Shown here: positions 27,295 to 34,979 of the stretch, in pieces
Numbering within the stretch: position 1 is the stretch's first letter
Layout: every line of letters starts with the position of its first letter
NCBI GenBank assembly: GCA_007125175.1
Contig: SLDS01000191.1
Coordinates: forward strand, 1-48,804
From: Flavobacteriales bacterium
GTDB lineage: Bacteria > Bacteroidota > Bacteroidia > Flavobacteriales_D > Cryomorphaceae
DNA length: 48,804 nt
Direction of reading: 5' to 3'
Program-made: the position numbers and the translations under genes
Notes under the pieces: model-generated
What the model was told of the DNA's origin: nothing
The model's input: the letters and a program-made list of their open reading frames with translations, nothing else
Database searches by the model: none

Positions 27295-28049
27295 GAATAG
27301 GTGGCTGGTATGAAGAGAATGCTTTGCTCATCATAGAATGGTTTGAAGGTGGTATCAGGTCCACGCAGGGCCATAAGGACATCAAGATTGGCGACCACCA
27401 GGCTAGGTTGCGCCCGGGGAAGTGCCCGCAAATGCTTTTCGTTGATAGGTTTCTCAACTTTCAGTATTCCAATATTCTCACTAAATTGGCGCAGGTACTC
27501 TACTAGTAGAAGGTCTACATCTTCCGGGGCTGTAGTCGCTTCCTTATCAATGTGCAAAAGGGTGGCATCCAGTTTGCGAGCGTAGGGAGTGAAGTATTGG
27601 TAAAAGGACTTTACAGCTCTTGAGGCGCGGTGGCTGCCGTCGTACATGAGGAGCACTTGACGGATGCCATCGAATTGATCAGGGAGGGCTATGATAGCGC
27701 TGCATTCTTCAGGCAGTTCATCCTGGAGTGCGAGCTTTCGCAATACATCTTTTTCAATAATGATCAGATCCACGAATGCACCACGTCGGTGGATAGCTGT
27801 GGCCGCGTCGCTGTGCATTTCAGTGATGCGTAGAGGAATGGATCGTTCTGTGCATACGGTGCACAGTTGATCAAGGAGCTCTTCGTGTTGATCACTTTCA
27901 TCGCTTTGATTGCAATCTTCTCCGTGCTCTTGGATCGTGATGAGGGTAAGGTCGATATTGCGACCTCTCACATAGTTGCTGAAGAAAGTATTGATGGCTG
28001 CATTCCTGCTGCTCGAGCCCAATAAGGCCAGTATTTTTTTGTCCTGCAT
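27291..28049 (-). CDS. Universal stress protein family (UspA-like), first gene of the cbb3 cluster
   Basis: A 252-residue protein resembling two UspA-like halves. The first (about 1-125) opens with KILALLGSSSRNAAI and contains strand-helix repeats; the second begins at about 134 with IRQVLLMYDGSHRASRAVKSFYQYF, a pattern typical of the UspA family. A canonical G-2x-G-9x-G(S/T) ATP-binding motif is not evident, so nucleotide binding is uncertain. It is translationally coupled to ccoI through a 4-base overlap, which ties it to cbb3 oxidase expression. A 140-base gap with a strong inverted repeat lies between this gene and the upstream Crp/Fnr gene. Its role is unknown; regulation or protection under low oxygen is a guess. 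Confidence 0.75.
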   Translation of the reverse strand: MQDKKILALLGSSSRNAAINTFFSNYVRGRNIDLTLITIQEHGEDCNQSDESDQHEELLDQLCTVCTERSIPLRITEMHSDAATAIHRRGAFVDLIIIEKDVLRKLALQDELPEECSAIIALPDQFDGIRQVLLMYDGSHRASRAVKSFYQYFTPYARKLDATLLHIDKEATTAPEDVDLLLVEYLRQFSENIGILKVEKPINEKHLRALPRAQPSLVVANLDVLMALRGPDTTFKPFYDEQSILFIPATYS

Positions 28050-28119
28050 AAGAGAAGCACTTCAGGGCTGCTAAGGTGAGAATGATTGCCCTGTGAAGGA
28101 ATGACCGATATCAACCGAT

Positions 28120-28139
28120 AAGCTGACATTTATCAGCTT
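28120..28139. promoter_or_regulatory. Inverted repeat with Crp/Fnr geometry upstream of the cbb3 cluster
   Basis: AAGCTGACATTTATCAGCTT is a perfect 7-bp-arm palindrome with a 6-base spacer. Its core is TGA-N6-TCA, the shared geometry of Crp and Fnr family sites. It is centred about 80 bases upstream of the UspA-like start codon and lies 50 bases downstream of the Crp/Fnr gene that precedes it on the same strand. No U-tract follows on the minus strand, so a terminator for the regulator gene is less likely. It is a candidate operator for the neighbouring regulator. Confidence 0.55.
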
Positions 28140-28189
28140 TTCGAATAGGGGCCGTTTTTGAAGAAGCTTGACTTGGCCTGAAAAATGGG

Positions 28190-28912
28190 TCAACGCCGGG
28201 AGGCTTCAACGAGCTTGTCGGGATTCAAAACCCTTATCTTTCGACCACGGGTTTCGATGAGGCCATCTTTTTTGAATTCATTCAGCAGGCGAATCAGGCT
28301 TTCGGTGGCCGTGCCCACTATATTGGCGAGGTCTTCTCGGGTCAGATTGATTTCCACATCACCTTTTGTACCCTGCTCGATGCCATAGGTGTCTTTCAGC
28401 ATAAGAAGGCTAATGGCAAGGCGCTGTCTCACACTTTGCTGTGCCATCTGGGTCATTTTGGCGGCCATGCTAGTGTTTTCATCGCAAATCGCTTTGAGCA
28501 AATCCATGTAGAAAGTGGTTTCAGGACGCAGCAAGGATAAGAAATCCTCCTTGGCGATAAAGCAAACGATGCAATCATCAAGTGCCTCAGCCGTCTGCTC
28601 GTAATGCTGCTCCGATATCAAGGCTTTGTACCCGAGTAGGTTACCGGCTGCAGACACCCTCGTGATTTGCTCTTTTCCGTCCATCCCAATTCTGTACACT
28701 TTAATTCGGCCAGAATTGACACAAAAAACTCCCATCGGTCGGGTACCTAAGTGGAATAGTACTTGCCCCTTTTTGTAGCGTGTACAAGTCTTATTGCGGC
28801 TTATCAGGTGCTGATCCTTCTCGTTGAGGGAGGAGAAGAGTGAACGATGCTGAGATTTGCAAAATTCGCAAAGCTGGCTGTTCTGCACATTGATTTGGGT
28901 GAGTGTAGACAT
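28190..28912 (-). CDS. Crp/Fnr-family transcription regulator
   Basis: A 240-residue regulator with an N-terminal cyclic-nucleotide-binding-like beta-roll (about 20-120), a dimerisation helix and a C-terminal winged helix-turn-helix (about 165-230). The recognition helix reads IVGTATESLIRLLNEF; E204 and R208 align with the Glu and Arg that contact the TGA core in Crp and Fnr. Cysteines are arranged as C15/C18 (CEFC), C43, C64, and C114/C117 (CIVC), which recalls the N-terminal and central cysteines of Fnr but does not match its spacing, so an iron-sulfur cluster is possible but unproven. The ATG at 28912 is chosen over a GTG at 28933 because the latter coincides with the -7 element. It stands between the cbb3 and ccm operons, so it is likely to control one or both. 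Confidence 0.88.
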   Translation of the reverse strand: MSTLTQINVQNSQLCEFCKSQHRSLFSSLNEKDQHLISRNKTCTRYKKGQVLFHLGTRPMGVFCVNSGRIKVYRIGMDGKEQITRVSAAGNLLGYKALISEQHYEQTAEALDDCIVCFIAKEDFLSLLRPETTFYMDLLKAICDENTSMAAKMTQMAQQSVRQRLAISLLMLKDTYGIEQGTKGDVEINLTREDLANIVGTATESLIRLLNEFKKDGLIETRGRKIRVLNPDKLVEASRR

Positions 28913-28919
28913 TGGACAG

Positions 28920-28936
28920 TTTGTGCTTGACACAAA
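28920..28936. promoter_or_regulatory. 17-bp perfect palindrome at the regulator's own promoter
   Basis: TTTGTG-CTTGA-CACAAA has 6-bp perfect arms around a 5-base spacer and overlaps the downstream edge of the -7 element and the inferred start site of the Crp/Fnr gene. A protein bound here would block transcription. The spacing is not the TGA-N6-TCA geometry of Crp/Fnr sites, so if it is autoregulatory the binding mode is unusual, or another repressor is involved. Confidence 0.4.
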
Positions 28937-28962
28937 ATTACATTTTTCTGTTTATTTTCAAA
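28933..28962 (-). promoter_or_regulatory. Bacteroidota-type promoter of the Crp/Fnr gene
   Basis: On the minus strand TTTG (28962-28959), an 18-base spacer and TAATTTTG (28940-28933) match the Bacteroidota -33/-7 consensus (TTTG, 17-23 bases, TAnnTTTG) completely. The -7 element is 20 bases before the ATG at 28912, leaving a leader of roughly 15 bases. This is the best-formed promoter in the window. Confidence 0.65.
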
Positions 28963-29012
28963 TGTCTCCTGAGCAATATGGTAATAACTTGATAAAATGT
29001 GTGTTGAGGCTA

Positions 29013-29048
29013 TTTGATTCGCTTGTGCAAAGATTAAGTCTATCTTCG
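29013..29048 (+). promoter_or_regulatory. Possible promoter of the ccm operon
   Basis: TATCTTCG at 29041-29048 differs from TAnnTTTG at one base and a TTTG lies at 29013-29016, 24 bases upstream (slightly longer than usual). It ends 5 bases before the ATG at 29054, so the transcript would have almost no leader. It is divergent from the regulator promoter, about 80 bases away. Confidence 0.35.
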
Positions 29049-29053
29049 TGGAA

Positions 29054-29719
29054 ATGTGGAGTGAAGTATGGGCCATACTCGGCAAGGATTTGCGCATGGA
29101 ATGGCGGCAGCGGCATGCCATTGGTAGTGTGTTTTTGTATGTTGCGGCAGCTGTGTTTGTGGCATATTTGGGCTTTCGCCAAATGGCGGATATTGCTTCC
29201 TGGAATGCCCTTTTTTGGATCATTGTGCTGTTTTCGGCTTTCAATGCTGCTGCGCGGAGCTTTTCTACAGAAGTGGCGGGACGCAGGCTGTACTTGTACA
29301 CCCTGGCCCGGCCGGAGGCTGTTATCATTGCCAAGTTCATTTACAATGCCTTTGTCCTGCTCGTTATGGTCTTGGCTTCCTTTATCGTGTATACACTTAC
29401 CCTTGGAAGTTTTGCCTTGGAGGAGGCCCACCTTCCAACACTCTGCGCAGTTTGGATACTCGGTTCCATTGGTCTCAGTGCAGTGCTCACTTTGGTCTCG
29501 GCACTCGCTGCTCAGAGCGATCAAAATATAGGCCTGATGGCCATCCTTGGCTTGCCGGTGATCCTACCTTTCCTGTTGCTTCTCATGCGCTTCAGCAAAA
29601 ATGCGCTCGATGGAATCGCCTGGAGTGTGAATAGTACCTACGCCTGGCAGTTGCTCAGTGTATCCCTGCTCTCCCTCGCCTTGAGCTACATTTTATTTCC
29701 GTACCTTTGGCGCGAATAA
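29054..29719 (+). CDS. ccmB: Haem exporter membrane protein CcmB
   Basis: A 221-residue protein with six membrane spans, the membrane subunit of the CcmABC(D) haem-handling ABC transporter of system I cytochrome c maturation. The N-terminus MWSEVWAILGKDLRMEWRQRHAIGSVFLY is typical of CcmB (KDL-x-E-x-R), and the ALxxGSIGLSAVLTLVSAL region is present later. The ATG at 29054 is chosen; a GTG two codons upstream is also in frame but overlaps the possible -7 element. CcmA, the ATPase partner, is not beside it, so it must be encoded elsewhere. The stop codon is 11 bases before the ccmC ATG. Confidence 0.9.
   Translation: MWSEVWAILGKDLRMEWRQRHAIGSVFLYVAAAVFVAYLGFRQMADIASWNALFWIIVLFSAFNAAARSFSTEVAGRRLYLYTLARPEAVIIAKFIYNAFVLLVMVLASFIVYTLTLGSFALEEAHLPTLCAVWILGSIGLSAVLTLVSALAAQSDQNIGLMAILGLPVILPFLLLLMRFSKNALDGIAWSVNSTYAWQLLSVSLLSLALSYILFPYLWRE
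29681..29709 (+). promoter_or_regulatory. Consensus promoter inside the end of ccmB
   Basis: TTG (29681-29683), an 18-base spacer and TACCTTTG (29702-29709) fit the Bacteroidota promoter consensus exactly. It lies in the last codons of ccmB, 21 bases before the ccmC ATG at 29731, and could give separate expression of ccmCDEF. Confidence 0.45.
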
Positions 29720-29730
29720 TTCGCGTCAAT

Positions 29731-30765
29731 ATGGCCCGTAACTGGTGGAAGATTCTTTCCGCTTTGCTGGCGATCTTCAGCCTCATAGCAGGCTTAAAGA
29801 CCCCGCTGGCGCCCGGCATACACCGGGTTAGCCCCGATCGCCTTTCGTATGGAGTCAATCAGGTGGAAATTCTTGGCTACAATACCCGCTTTTCAGAGGC
29901 TGAAAGTAGCCTTCAGCTTTGGCTGCAAAATGGCTCCACCAGCATTTGCCCCTATGAACGGGTAGTGGTAGATGACCAGCGTATGCGCGTCACCTTCAGC
30001 ATTCCCGAGAAGGTGGAAGATTCCTTCTTTCACCTCTACATCAACAATGACCTCGATGGTACCATGATGCTGGAGAGCGCTTTTCTTCACAAGAATCTCA
30101 CAGTGGTGGAGTATGTAGAGAAAGATGCCCAATCATGCCTGCAGCCACTTTCCACTCAAGAAGCTGGAGGATTTCACTTCCCGAACCAAAGCATACTTAA
30201 CGAGAGCATACGCAACCTCTTTTTTCACGTGCCCAGTTGGTTTGCAATGATGTTTTTGATGAGCGTATCCCTGTTTTACAGCATCAAGCACCTGAGGAGT
30301 GGAGGCCTACGCGAGGATGTCTTTGCAGAAAATGCAGCACGCGTAGGACTTGTATTTGCGGCAGCGGGCTTGCTCACCGGCTCAGTATGGGCCCGCTTTA
30401 CTTGGGGCGCTTGGTGGGTGAGCGATCCCCGACTCAATGGTGCTGCTCTCGGAGTGCTGGTATACCTGGCTTATTTCGTGCTCAAATCCTCTGTTAATGA
30501 TTCTCAAAAGTCAGGGCGTCTTGGAGCGGTGTACAATATCTTTGCATACACAATGATGATGCTGTTCATTATGGTATTGCCCAGACTCACCGATTCACTT
30601 CATCCGGGTGTAGGTGGTAACCCTGCCTTCAGCCAGTATGATCTCGACGACAATATGAGGTTGGTATTCTATCCGGCAGTATTGGCTTGGATCGGTATAG
30701 GAGTATGGATATTTCAGTTGCGCAATCGGATGGCAATGATCGAATTAAAGAGAAATTATGCCTGA
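29731..30765 (+). CDS. ccmC: Haem-handling protein CcmC with a large extracytoplasmic insert
   Basis: A 344-residue CcmC/CcsA-family membrane protein that presents haem for loading onto CcmE. Core motifs are in the second half: WFAMMFLMSVSLFYSI, then the tryptophan-rich WARFTWGAWWVSDPRLNGA (the WWD-type haem-binding domain) and a final LHPGVGGNPAFSQYD segment with conserved His. Between the first span (about 8-25) and the second (about 170) there is a hydrophilic region of roughly 140 residues, absent from the short CcmC of proteobacteria (about 240 residues). The ATG at 29731 is chosen over an upstream TTG at 29707 that lies inside the -7 element. It overlaps the next gene by 8 bases. Confidence 0.88.
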   Translation: MARNWWKILSALLAIFSLIAGLKTPLAPGIHRVSPDRLSYGVNQVEILGYNTRFSEAESSLQLWLQNGSTSICPYERVVVDDQRMRVTFSIPEKVEDSFFHLYINNDLDGTMMLESAFLHKNLTVVEYVEKDAQSCLQPLSTQEAGGFHFPNQSILNESIRNLFFHVPSWFAMMFLMSVSLFYSIKHLRSGGLREDVFAENAARVGLVFAAAGLLTGSVWARFTWGAWWVSDPRLNGAALGVLVYLAYFVLKSSVNDSQKSGRLGAVYNIFAYTMMMLFIMVLPRLTDSLHPGVGGNPAFSQYDLDDNMRLVFYPAVLAWIGIGVWIFQLRNRMAMIELKRNYA

Positions 30766-30994
30766 TTTTGGTAAACATTTTTATGTGCGGGCTGTCTATG
30801 TGGTAGCGCTGCTGCTGCTCCCCGCCGCGCTACTGGCCCAAGGGGAGTCTGGAGCAGAATGGATGTATGAAGCAGGTAAAATCAATGTGGTATTTGTGGT
30901 CGTGGCTGTTATGCTACTAGCACTGCTGCTCTACTTGCTCATGATGGACAGGAGATTGAGGAAGTTGGAAAATGAAGAAAAACTGTCGAAATGA
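30758..30994 (+). CDS. ccmD: CcmD-like small membrane protein
   Basis: A 78-residue protein with a signal-like N-terminal hydrophobic stretch (cleavage near LLAQGE) and a second span (about 44-65) followed by a basic/acidic coiled tail (RRLRKLENEEKLSK). The pattern matches CcmD-family proteins, small partners that help release haem-loaded CcmE from CcmC. Its place between ccmC and ccmE, overlapping both (8 and 4 bases), is the strongest evidence. The extra N-terminal hydrophobic segment is longer than in proteobacterial CcmD. Confidence 0.75.
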   Translation: MPDFGKHFYVRAVYVVALLLLPAALLAQGESGAEWMYEAGKINVVFVVVAVMLLALLLYLLMMDRRLRKLENEEKLSK

Positions 30995-31395
30995 GAAGAT
31001 CACACATTATAGCCTTGCTGGTCATCGCCATAGTTGCGGCCTTTATGGTTGCATCCTTTAGCGATTCGAGTAGCTATGCCGATTTTGCGGAAGCCTTTGC
31101 CAATCCCGATAGGGAATACCACGTCGTAGGAACCCTCGACCGAAGTGAGGACATCATATACGACCCTGAGGTAAATGCCAACCTAACCCGCTTTACTATG
31201 ATTGACAACAATGGTGAGCGCAGAGAGGTATTCCTCAACAAAAGCAAACCCCAAGACTTTGAACGCTCTGAGAGTTTGGTGCTCATCGGCAAGGCACGGG
31301 AAGAGTCCTTTTACGCTACTGACATGCTCATGAAGTGTCCGTCGAAGTACAAGGAAGAACAACGTTTCGAATACATCGAAACCTCAAGCCGCTAA
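30991..31395 (+). CDS. ccmE: Haem chaperone CcmE, Cys-type (CxxxY)
   Basis: A 134-residue periplasmic haem chaperone with an N-terminal anchor (about 5-21) and an OB-fold beta-barrel. The usual haem-attachment site HxxxY is replaced by CxxxY: MLMKCPSKYKEE, with C116 and Y120. This Cys form is known from archaea and several bacterial groups, where it goes with a variant of system I that lacks CcmH. No ccmG or ccmH is seen in this cluster, which agrees. It overlaps ccmD by ATGA and is followed 9 bases later by ccmF/ccsA. Confidence 0.9.
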   Translation: MRRSHIIALLVIAIVAAFMVASFSDSSSYADFAEAFANPDREYHVVGTLDRSEDIIYDPEVNANLTRFTMIDNNGERREVFLNKSKPQDFERSESLVLIGKAREESFYATDMLMKCPSKYKEEQRFEYIETSSR

Positions 31396-31404
31396 GTACA
31401 CAGG

Positions 31405-34203
31405 ATGGAGTACGTCGGGGAGCATGTTTTGGCAGGGAGATTAGGCAATCTCCTGATCATCACAAGTTTTGTTGCCGCATTATTGTCGGCAGTGGCCTAT
31501 GTAGTCGCACACAAGCGGGGTGATGACCTGATACAAAGAACCGCCCGATGGCTCTTTCGCCTTCACTCTGCTGCCCTTGCAGGTGCAGTACTCACCCTTT
31601 TTCTCATGCTTTTCAATCAGTACTTCGAGTACGATTACGTGTGGAAGCATGCGAACAAGGAGATGCCACTCCGCTATATTTTTTCCTGTTTTTGGGAAGG
31701 GCAGGAGGGCAGTTTTCTCCTGTGGAGTTTCTGGCATATGGTGCTGGGAAACATACTTATTCACACCGCAGGTCGCTGGGAATCGCTCACCCTGCCTGTG
31801 GTCGCTTCCATGCAGGCCCTCTTGGGGAGCATGCTCCTCGGGGTTTATGTCATGGATTTTCTCATTGGCAACAGCCCATTTATGCTCATCAGGGAGCTGC
31901 CGGAAAATATTGGTGCTCCATGGACCATGATGCCGAATTACCTGGAGCGCATACCATCCTTTGCAGATGGGCGGGGTCTCAATCCCCTGCTGCAAAACTA
32001 CTGGATGACCATCCATCCACCCACTCTATTTCTGGGCTATGCCTCGGTAGTTGTGCCTTTTGCATTTGCCATAGGTGGCATTGCGAGCGGTCAGCTGCGA
32101 GAGTGGATTCGGCCCGCCATTCCCTGGGCCTTCTTCTCGGTTTCAGTGCTCGGAGTAGGCATCCTGATGGGTGGAGCCTGGGCTTATGAAGCCCTGAGCT
32201 TCGGAGGTTTTTGGGCCTGGGATCCAGTGGAAAATGCCAGTCTCGTCCCTTGGATCACGATCGTGGGTGCTGCCCATGTCATGGTGGTCAACCAACGAAA
32301 GAATCGTTCACTCTTCATGGCCATTTTTTTGGTGCTCACCAGTTTCATTATGGTGATGTACGCCTCATTTTTGGTGCACAGCGGGGTGCTCGGTGATTCT
32401 TCGGTGCATTCCTTCACCGATAGTGGCCTCATGCGGCAGCACTTGAGCCTGCTGCTTATCATCATCTTCTCCAGCACCATATTCTTGCTCCTGCACAAAC
32501 GCCTCCGCTTGATTTTTGCGGCAGCTACTGCGGTGCTCATCCTTGCAGGCGCTCTGAGCAAGCAGCCGGTAGCCGCCATAGTAGCCTTTCTCTTTATGGC
32601 ACTGGTGTTGCTTATCCTGTCATACAGAAAGGTATTCCCAAAACCGGAAAAGGAGGAGCCACTCTGGAGCCGCGAATTTTGGATATTCATTGGCTCGCTT
32701 GTGCTTTTGCTCTCGGCCGCTCAGGTAATGCTTGAGACTTCGAAGCCCATCTGGAACATTCTCGCCGAGCCCTTTGCCGGACCCCTGATGGATCTGTACT
32801 CCCTCACCGGTGTGGACGGCCTCAAGTCGCTCGCTGAGGGCAAGCTCGCCCCGCAAAGCGATGTGATCGCCCATTACAATAAGTGGCAGGTGCCTTTTGC
32901 CTTTCTGGTGACCTTTCTCATCGCCTGCACGCAGTTTTTCCGCTATGGCAAGAACCACCTCGGTACCTATCTGAGAAAGATCAGCCTGGCATTTTTCGCA
33001 GCGCTGGCTATCGCATTCTTTTGGTCATTGGCACTGGGCTACTCCGGCGATGAGTTTCCCTTGGCCATCCTGCTTTTCACCTGTCTCTTTGCTGTTTTTG
33101 CCAATCTCGACTACCTGATCCGCGTGCTCAAAGGCAAATGGGATTTTGCCGGTGCCTCCGTGGCTCATATTGGATTTGCACTTGTCTTGCTCGGAGCTCT
33201 GATTTCTACCTCCCGAAGCATCAAAATATCGGAGAACACCAGCCGCTTTGATATTGAGCGGCTCAACGAGGATTTCAGCAACAATGAAGATGTGCTCCTC
33301 TTCAAAGACGATACGGTGCAGATGGGGCCTTATTTTGTGACCTACGAGAGCAAATGGAAGGAAGGGGTAAATCTGTATTACACGGTACATTACTTCGATA
33401 AGAAGCCCCGGAGCTATCGGCAGGGTGAGCTCGCCATTGCGCGCGGTGCCATTTTTGCCGCAAGGGAAGACCACAAACCCTCCGCCGACTTCATAGCCGA
33501 CCAAAAGAAGTGGGAGCTCGTAGAAGATCCCCGGCAGTTGGATCTCGATGCAATAGGGCGGTGGTCTCAGTTCAAGCCGGGAGAACAGTTATTTACACTA
33601 GAGCCGCGCATACAGCTCAATCCCGAATTTGGCAATGTGGCCGAGCCTGCCACCAAGCGCTACCTCAACCGCGACATCTACACGCACGTGCGCTGGGCTG
33701 AGCTCGAGGCCGATTCCAATGAGGCCGGTTTTCGCACGGCCGATACCCTGAAGCTGGCCGTAGGCGATACGGCTTTTGTGGGCTCCACCCTGGTGCGCCT
33801 CAATGGACTGTCGGTGATCAAGCCCGATGAAAGAGAGCGCTATATGGTGGGTGCCAACGACCTTGCTGTGAGGGCTATAATAGGCGTGAAAGACGATAGG
33901 GGAGAGGTGTTTGAGATCGAGCCCTTGTACATACTTCGCGATTCTGTGCTGCACATTCCCGATCCTGTGATTCAAGACGAAACGGGCCTGCAAATTTCCT
34001 TTATCAAGATAGACCCCATAAGCGGCAAGCATTCCTTTAGCATCGCTGAGCACTACAGCCGCCGCAAGGAGTTTATTGTAATGCAGGCCATTCAGTTTCC
34101 CTGGATCAATATTCTTTGGATAGGATGCGTCCTTATGTTCATCGGCACCATTATGGCCGTCCGGCACCGGATCAGGCAGTCCCGAAAACTGAAATTGTCA
34201 TGA
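31405..34203 (+). CDS. ccmF: CcmF/CcsA-type cytochrome c haem lyase
   Basis: A 932-residue multi-span protein that joins haem to apocytochrome c. The tryptophan-rich WWD-type haem domain is clear as ALSFGGFWAWDPVENASLVPWI (about 265-287), with upstream LNPLLQNYWMTIHPPTLFLGYASV and further spans. About 14 hydrophobic segments are visible. The last ~300 residues (from about 605) form a large soluble domain before a final span (WINILWIGCVLMFIGTIM), longer than in typical CcmF. It ends with ATGA overlapping the next gene, DUF2520. Together with ccmBCDE it makes the haem-attachment machinery needed by the CcoNO and CcoP cytochromes. Confidence 0.92.
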   Translation: MEYVGEHVLAGRLGNLLIITSFVAALLSAVAYVVAHKRGDDLIQRTARWLFRLHSAALAGAVLTLFLMLFNQYFEYDYVWKHANKEMPLRYIFSCFWEGQEGSFLLWSFWHMVLGNILIHTAGRWESLTLPVVASMQALLGSMLLGVYVMDFLIGNSPFMLIRELPENIGAPWTMMPNYLERIPSFADGRGLNPLLQNYWMTIHPPTLFLGYASVVVPFAFAIGGIASGQLREWIRPAIPWAFFSVSVLGVGILMGGAWAYEALSFGGFWAWDPVENASLVPWITIVGAAHVMVVNQRKNRSLFMAIFLVLTSFIMVMYASFLVHSGVLGDSSVHSFTDSGLMRQHLSLLLIIIFSSTIFLLLHKRLRLIFAAATAVLILAGALSKQPVAAIVAFLFMALVLLILSYRKVFPKPEKEEPLWSREFWIFIGSLVLLLSAAQVMLETSKPIWNILAEPFAGPLMDLYSLTGVDGLKSLAEGKLAPQSDVIAHYNKWQVPFAFLVTFLIACTQFFRYGKNHLGTYLRKISLAFFAALAIAFFWSLALGYSGDEFPLAILLFTCLFAVFANLDYLIRVLKGKWDFAGASVAHIGFALVLLGALISTSRSIKISENTSRFDIERLNEDFSNNEDVLLFKDDTVQMGPYFVTYESKWKEGVNLYYTVHYFDKKPRSYRQGELAIARGAIFAAREDHKPSADFIADQKKWELVEDPRQLDLDAIGRWSQFKPGEQLFTLEPRIQLNPEFGNVAEPATKRYLNRDIYTHVRWAELEADSNEAGFRTADTLKLAVGDTAFVGSTLVRLNGLSVIKPDERERYMVGANDLAVRAIIGVKDDRGEVFEIEPLYILRDSVLHIPDPVIQDETGLQISFIKIDPISGKHSFSIAEHYSRRKEFIVMQAIQFPWINILWIGCVLMFIGTIMAVRHRIRQSRKLKLS

Positions 34204-34979
34204 AAGAAATCAAAGAAATAGCCATAATAGGCTCGGGTCGTGTGGCCACCCATTTGGGTACGGCTTTCGCCAAAAATGATTTGACCATACGCGGTGTATA
34301 CGATCGAGATGCCGATAAAGCGAAGGTGCTGGCCGATCGACTCAAGGCTACCGTGATCAGAAGTTTGGATTCGCGAATCAAAGCCGACCTCATCATCATA
34401 GCCGTGAGTGATGATGCCGTAGCAAGTGTGGCGCGAAAGCTCTCAGAAGACAATACCGCACTCGTGGTGCATACCTCCGGGGCTGTGGCCATGACAGTGA
34501 TACCGAGCTACCTGCGCAGGGGGGTGCTTTATCCATTGCAGAGCTTTTCATACGATAAGAAAATCCTTTGGGAGAATGTGCCATTTTGCCTGGAGGCAGG
34601 AGCGGATAGCGATGTGAATTTGCTCGGCACATTGGCCCAAAGGCTGAGTACGCGGGTCTTTTTGCTCGACTCTGCTCAGCGCAAATCTTTGCATTTGGCA
34701 GCAGTTTTCGCGAATAATTTTGCAAATCTCATGTTCGAATTCGCTGAAGAATTGTTGGACAAGGCAGAAATCGAGCGCAGTATATTGCATCCTTTGATTC
34801 TGGAGACGGCCAATAAGGTGCTCATGCAGCGGGCTTCCGAAGCGCAGACAGGCCCGGCCCGAAGGGGGGATCTCGATACCATCCGGGCCCACCAAGACCT
34901 GCTCGGCGATGCCAATGGCCTGCGGCACATCTACGACCTGCTCACGGAAGAAATCTACAAGCGCAGCCAACATGGGTAG
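34200..34979 (+). CDS. Rossmann-fold oxidoreductase-like protein with DUF2520 domain
   Basis: A 259-residue protein with an N-terminal NAD(P)-binding Rossmann fold (EIAIIGSGRVATHLGTAF, about 5-22; later IIIAVSDDAVASVA and HTSGAV) followed by the helical DUF2520 domain (from about 125, with LHLAAVFANNFANLMFEFAEELL). The pattern resembles pyrroline-5-carboxylate and hydroxyacid dehydrogenases but the substrate is not known. The ATG at 34200 overlaps the ccmF stop codon. It overlaps the kdsC-like gene by 8 bases, so the run 34200-37794 is probably translated as a block. Confidence 0.85.
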   Translation: MKEIKEIAIIGSGRVATHLGTAFAKNDLTIRGVYDRDADKAKVLADRLKATVIRSLDSRIKADLIIIAVSDDAVASVARKLSEDNTALVVHTSGAVAMTVIPSYLRRGVLYPLQSFSYDKKILWENVPFCLEAGADSDVNLLGTLAQRLSTRVFLLDSAQRKSLHLAAVFANNFANLMFEFAEELLDKAEIERSILHPLILETANKVLMQRASEAQTGPARRGDLDTIRAHQDLLGDANGLRHIYDLLTEEIYKRSQHG

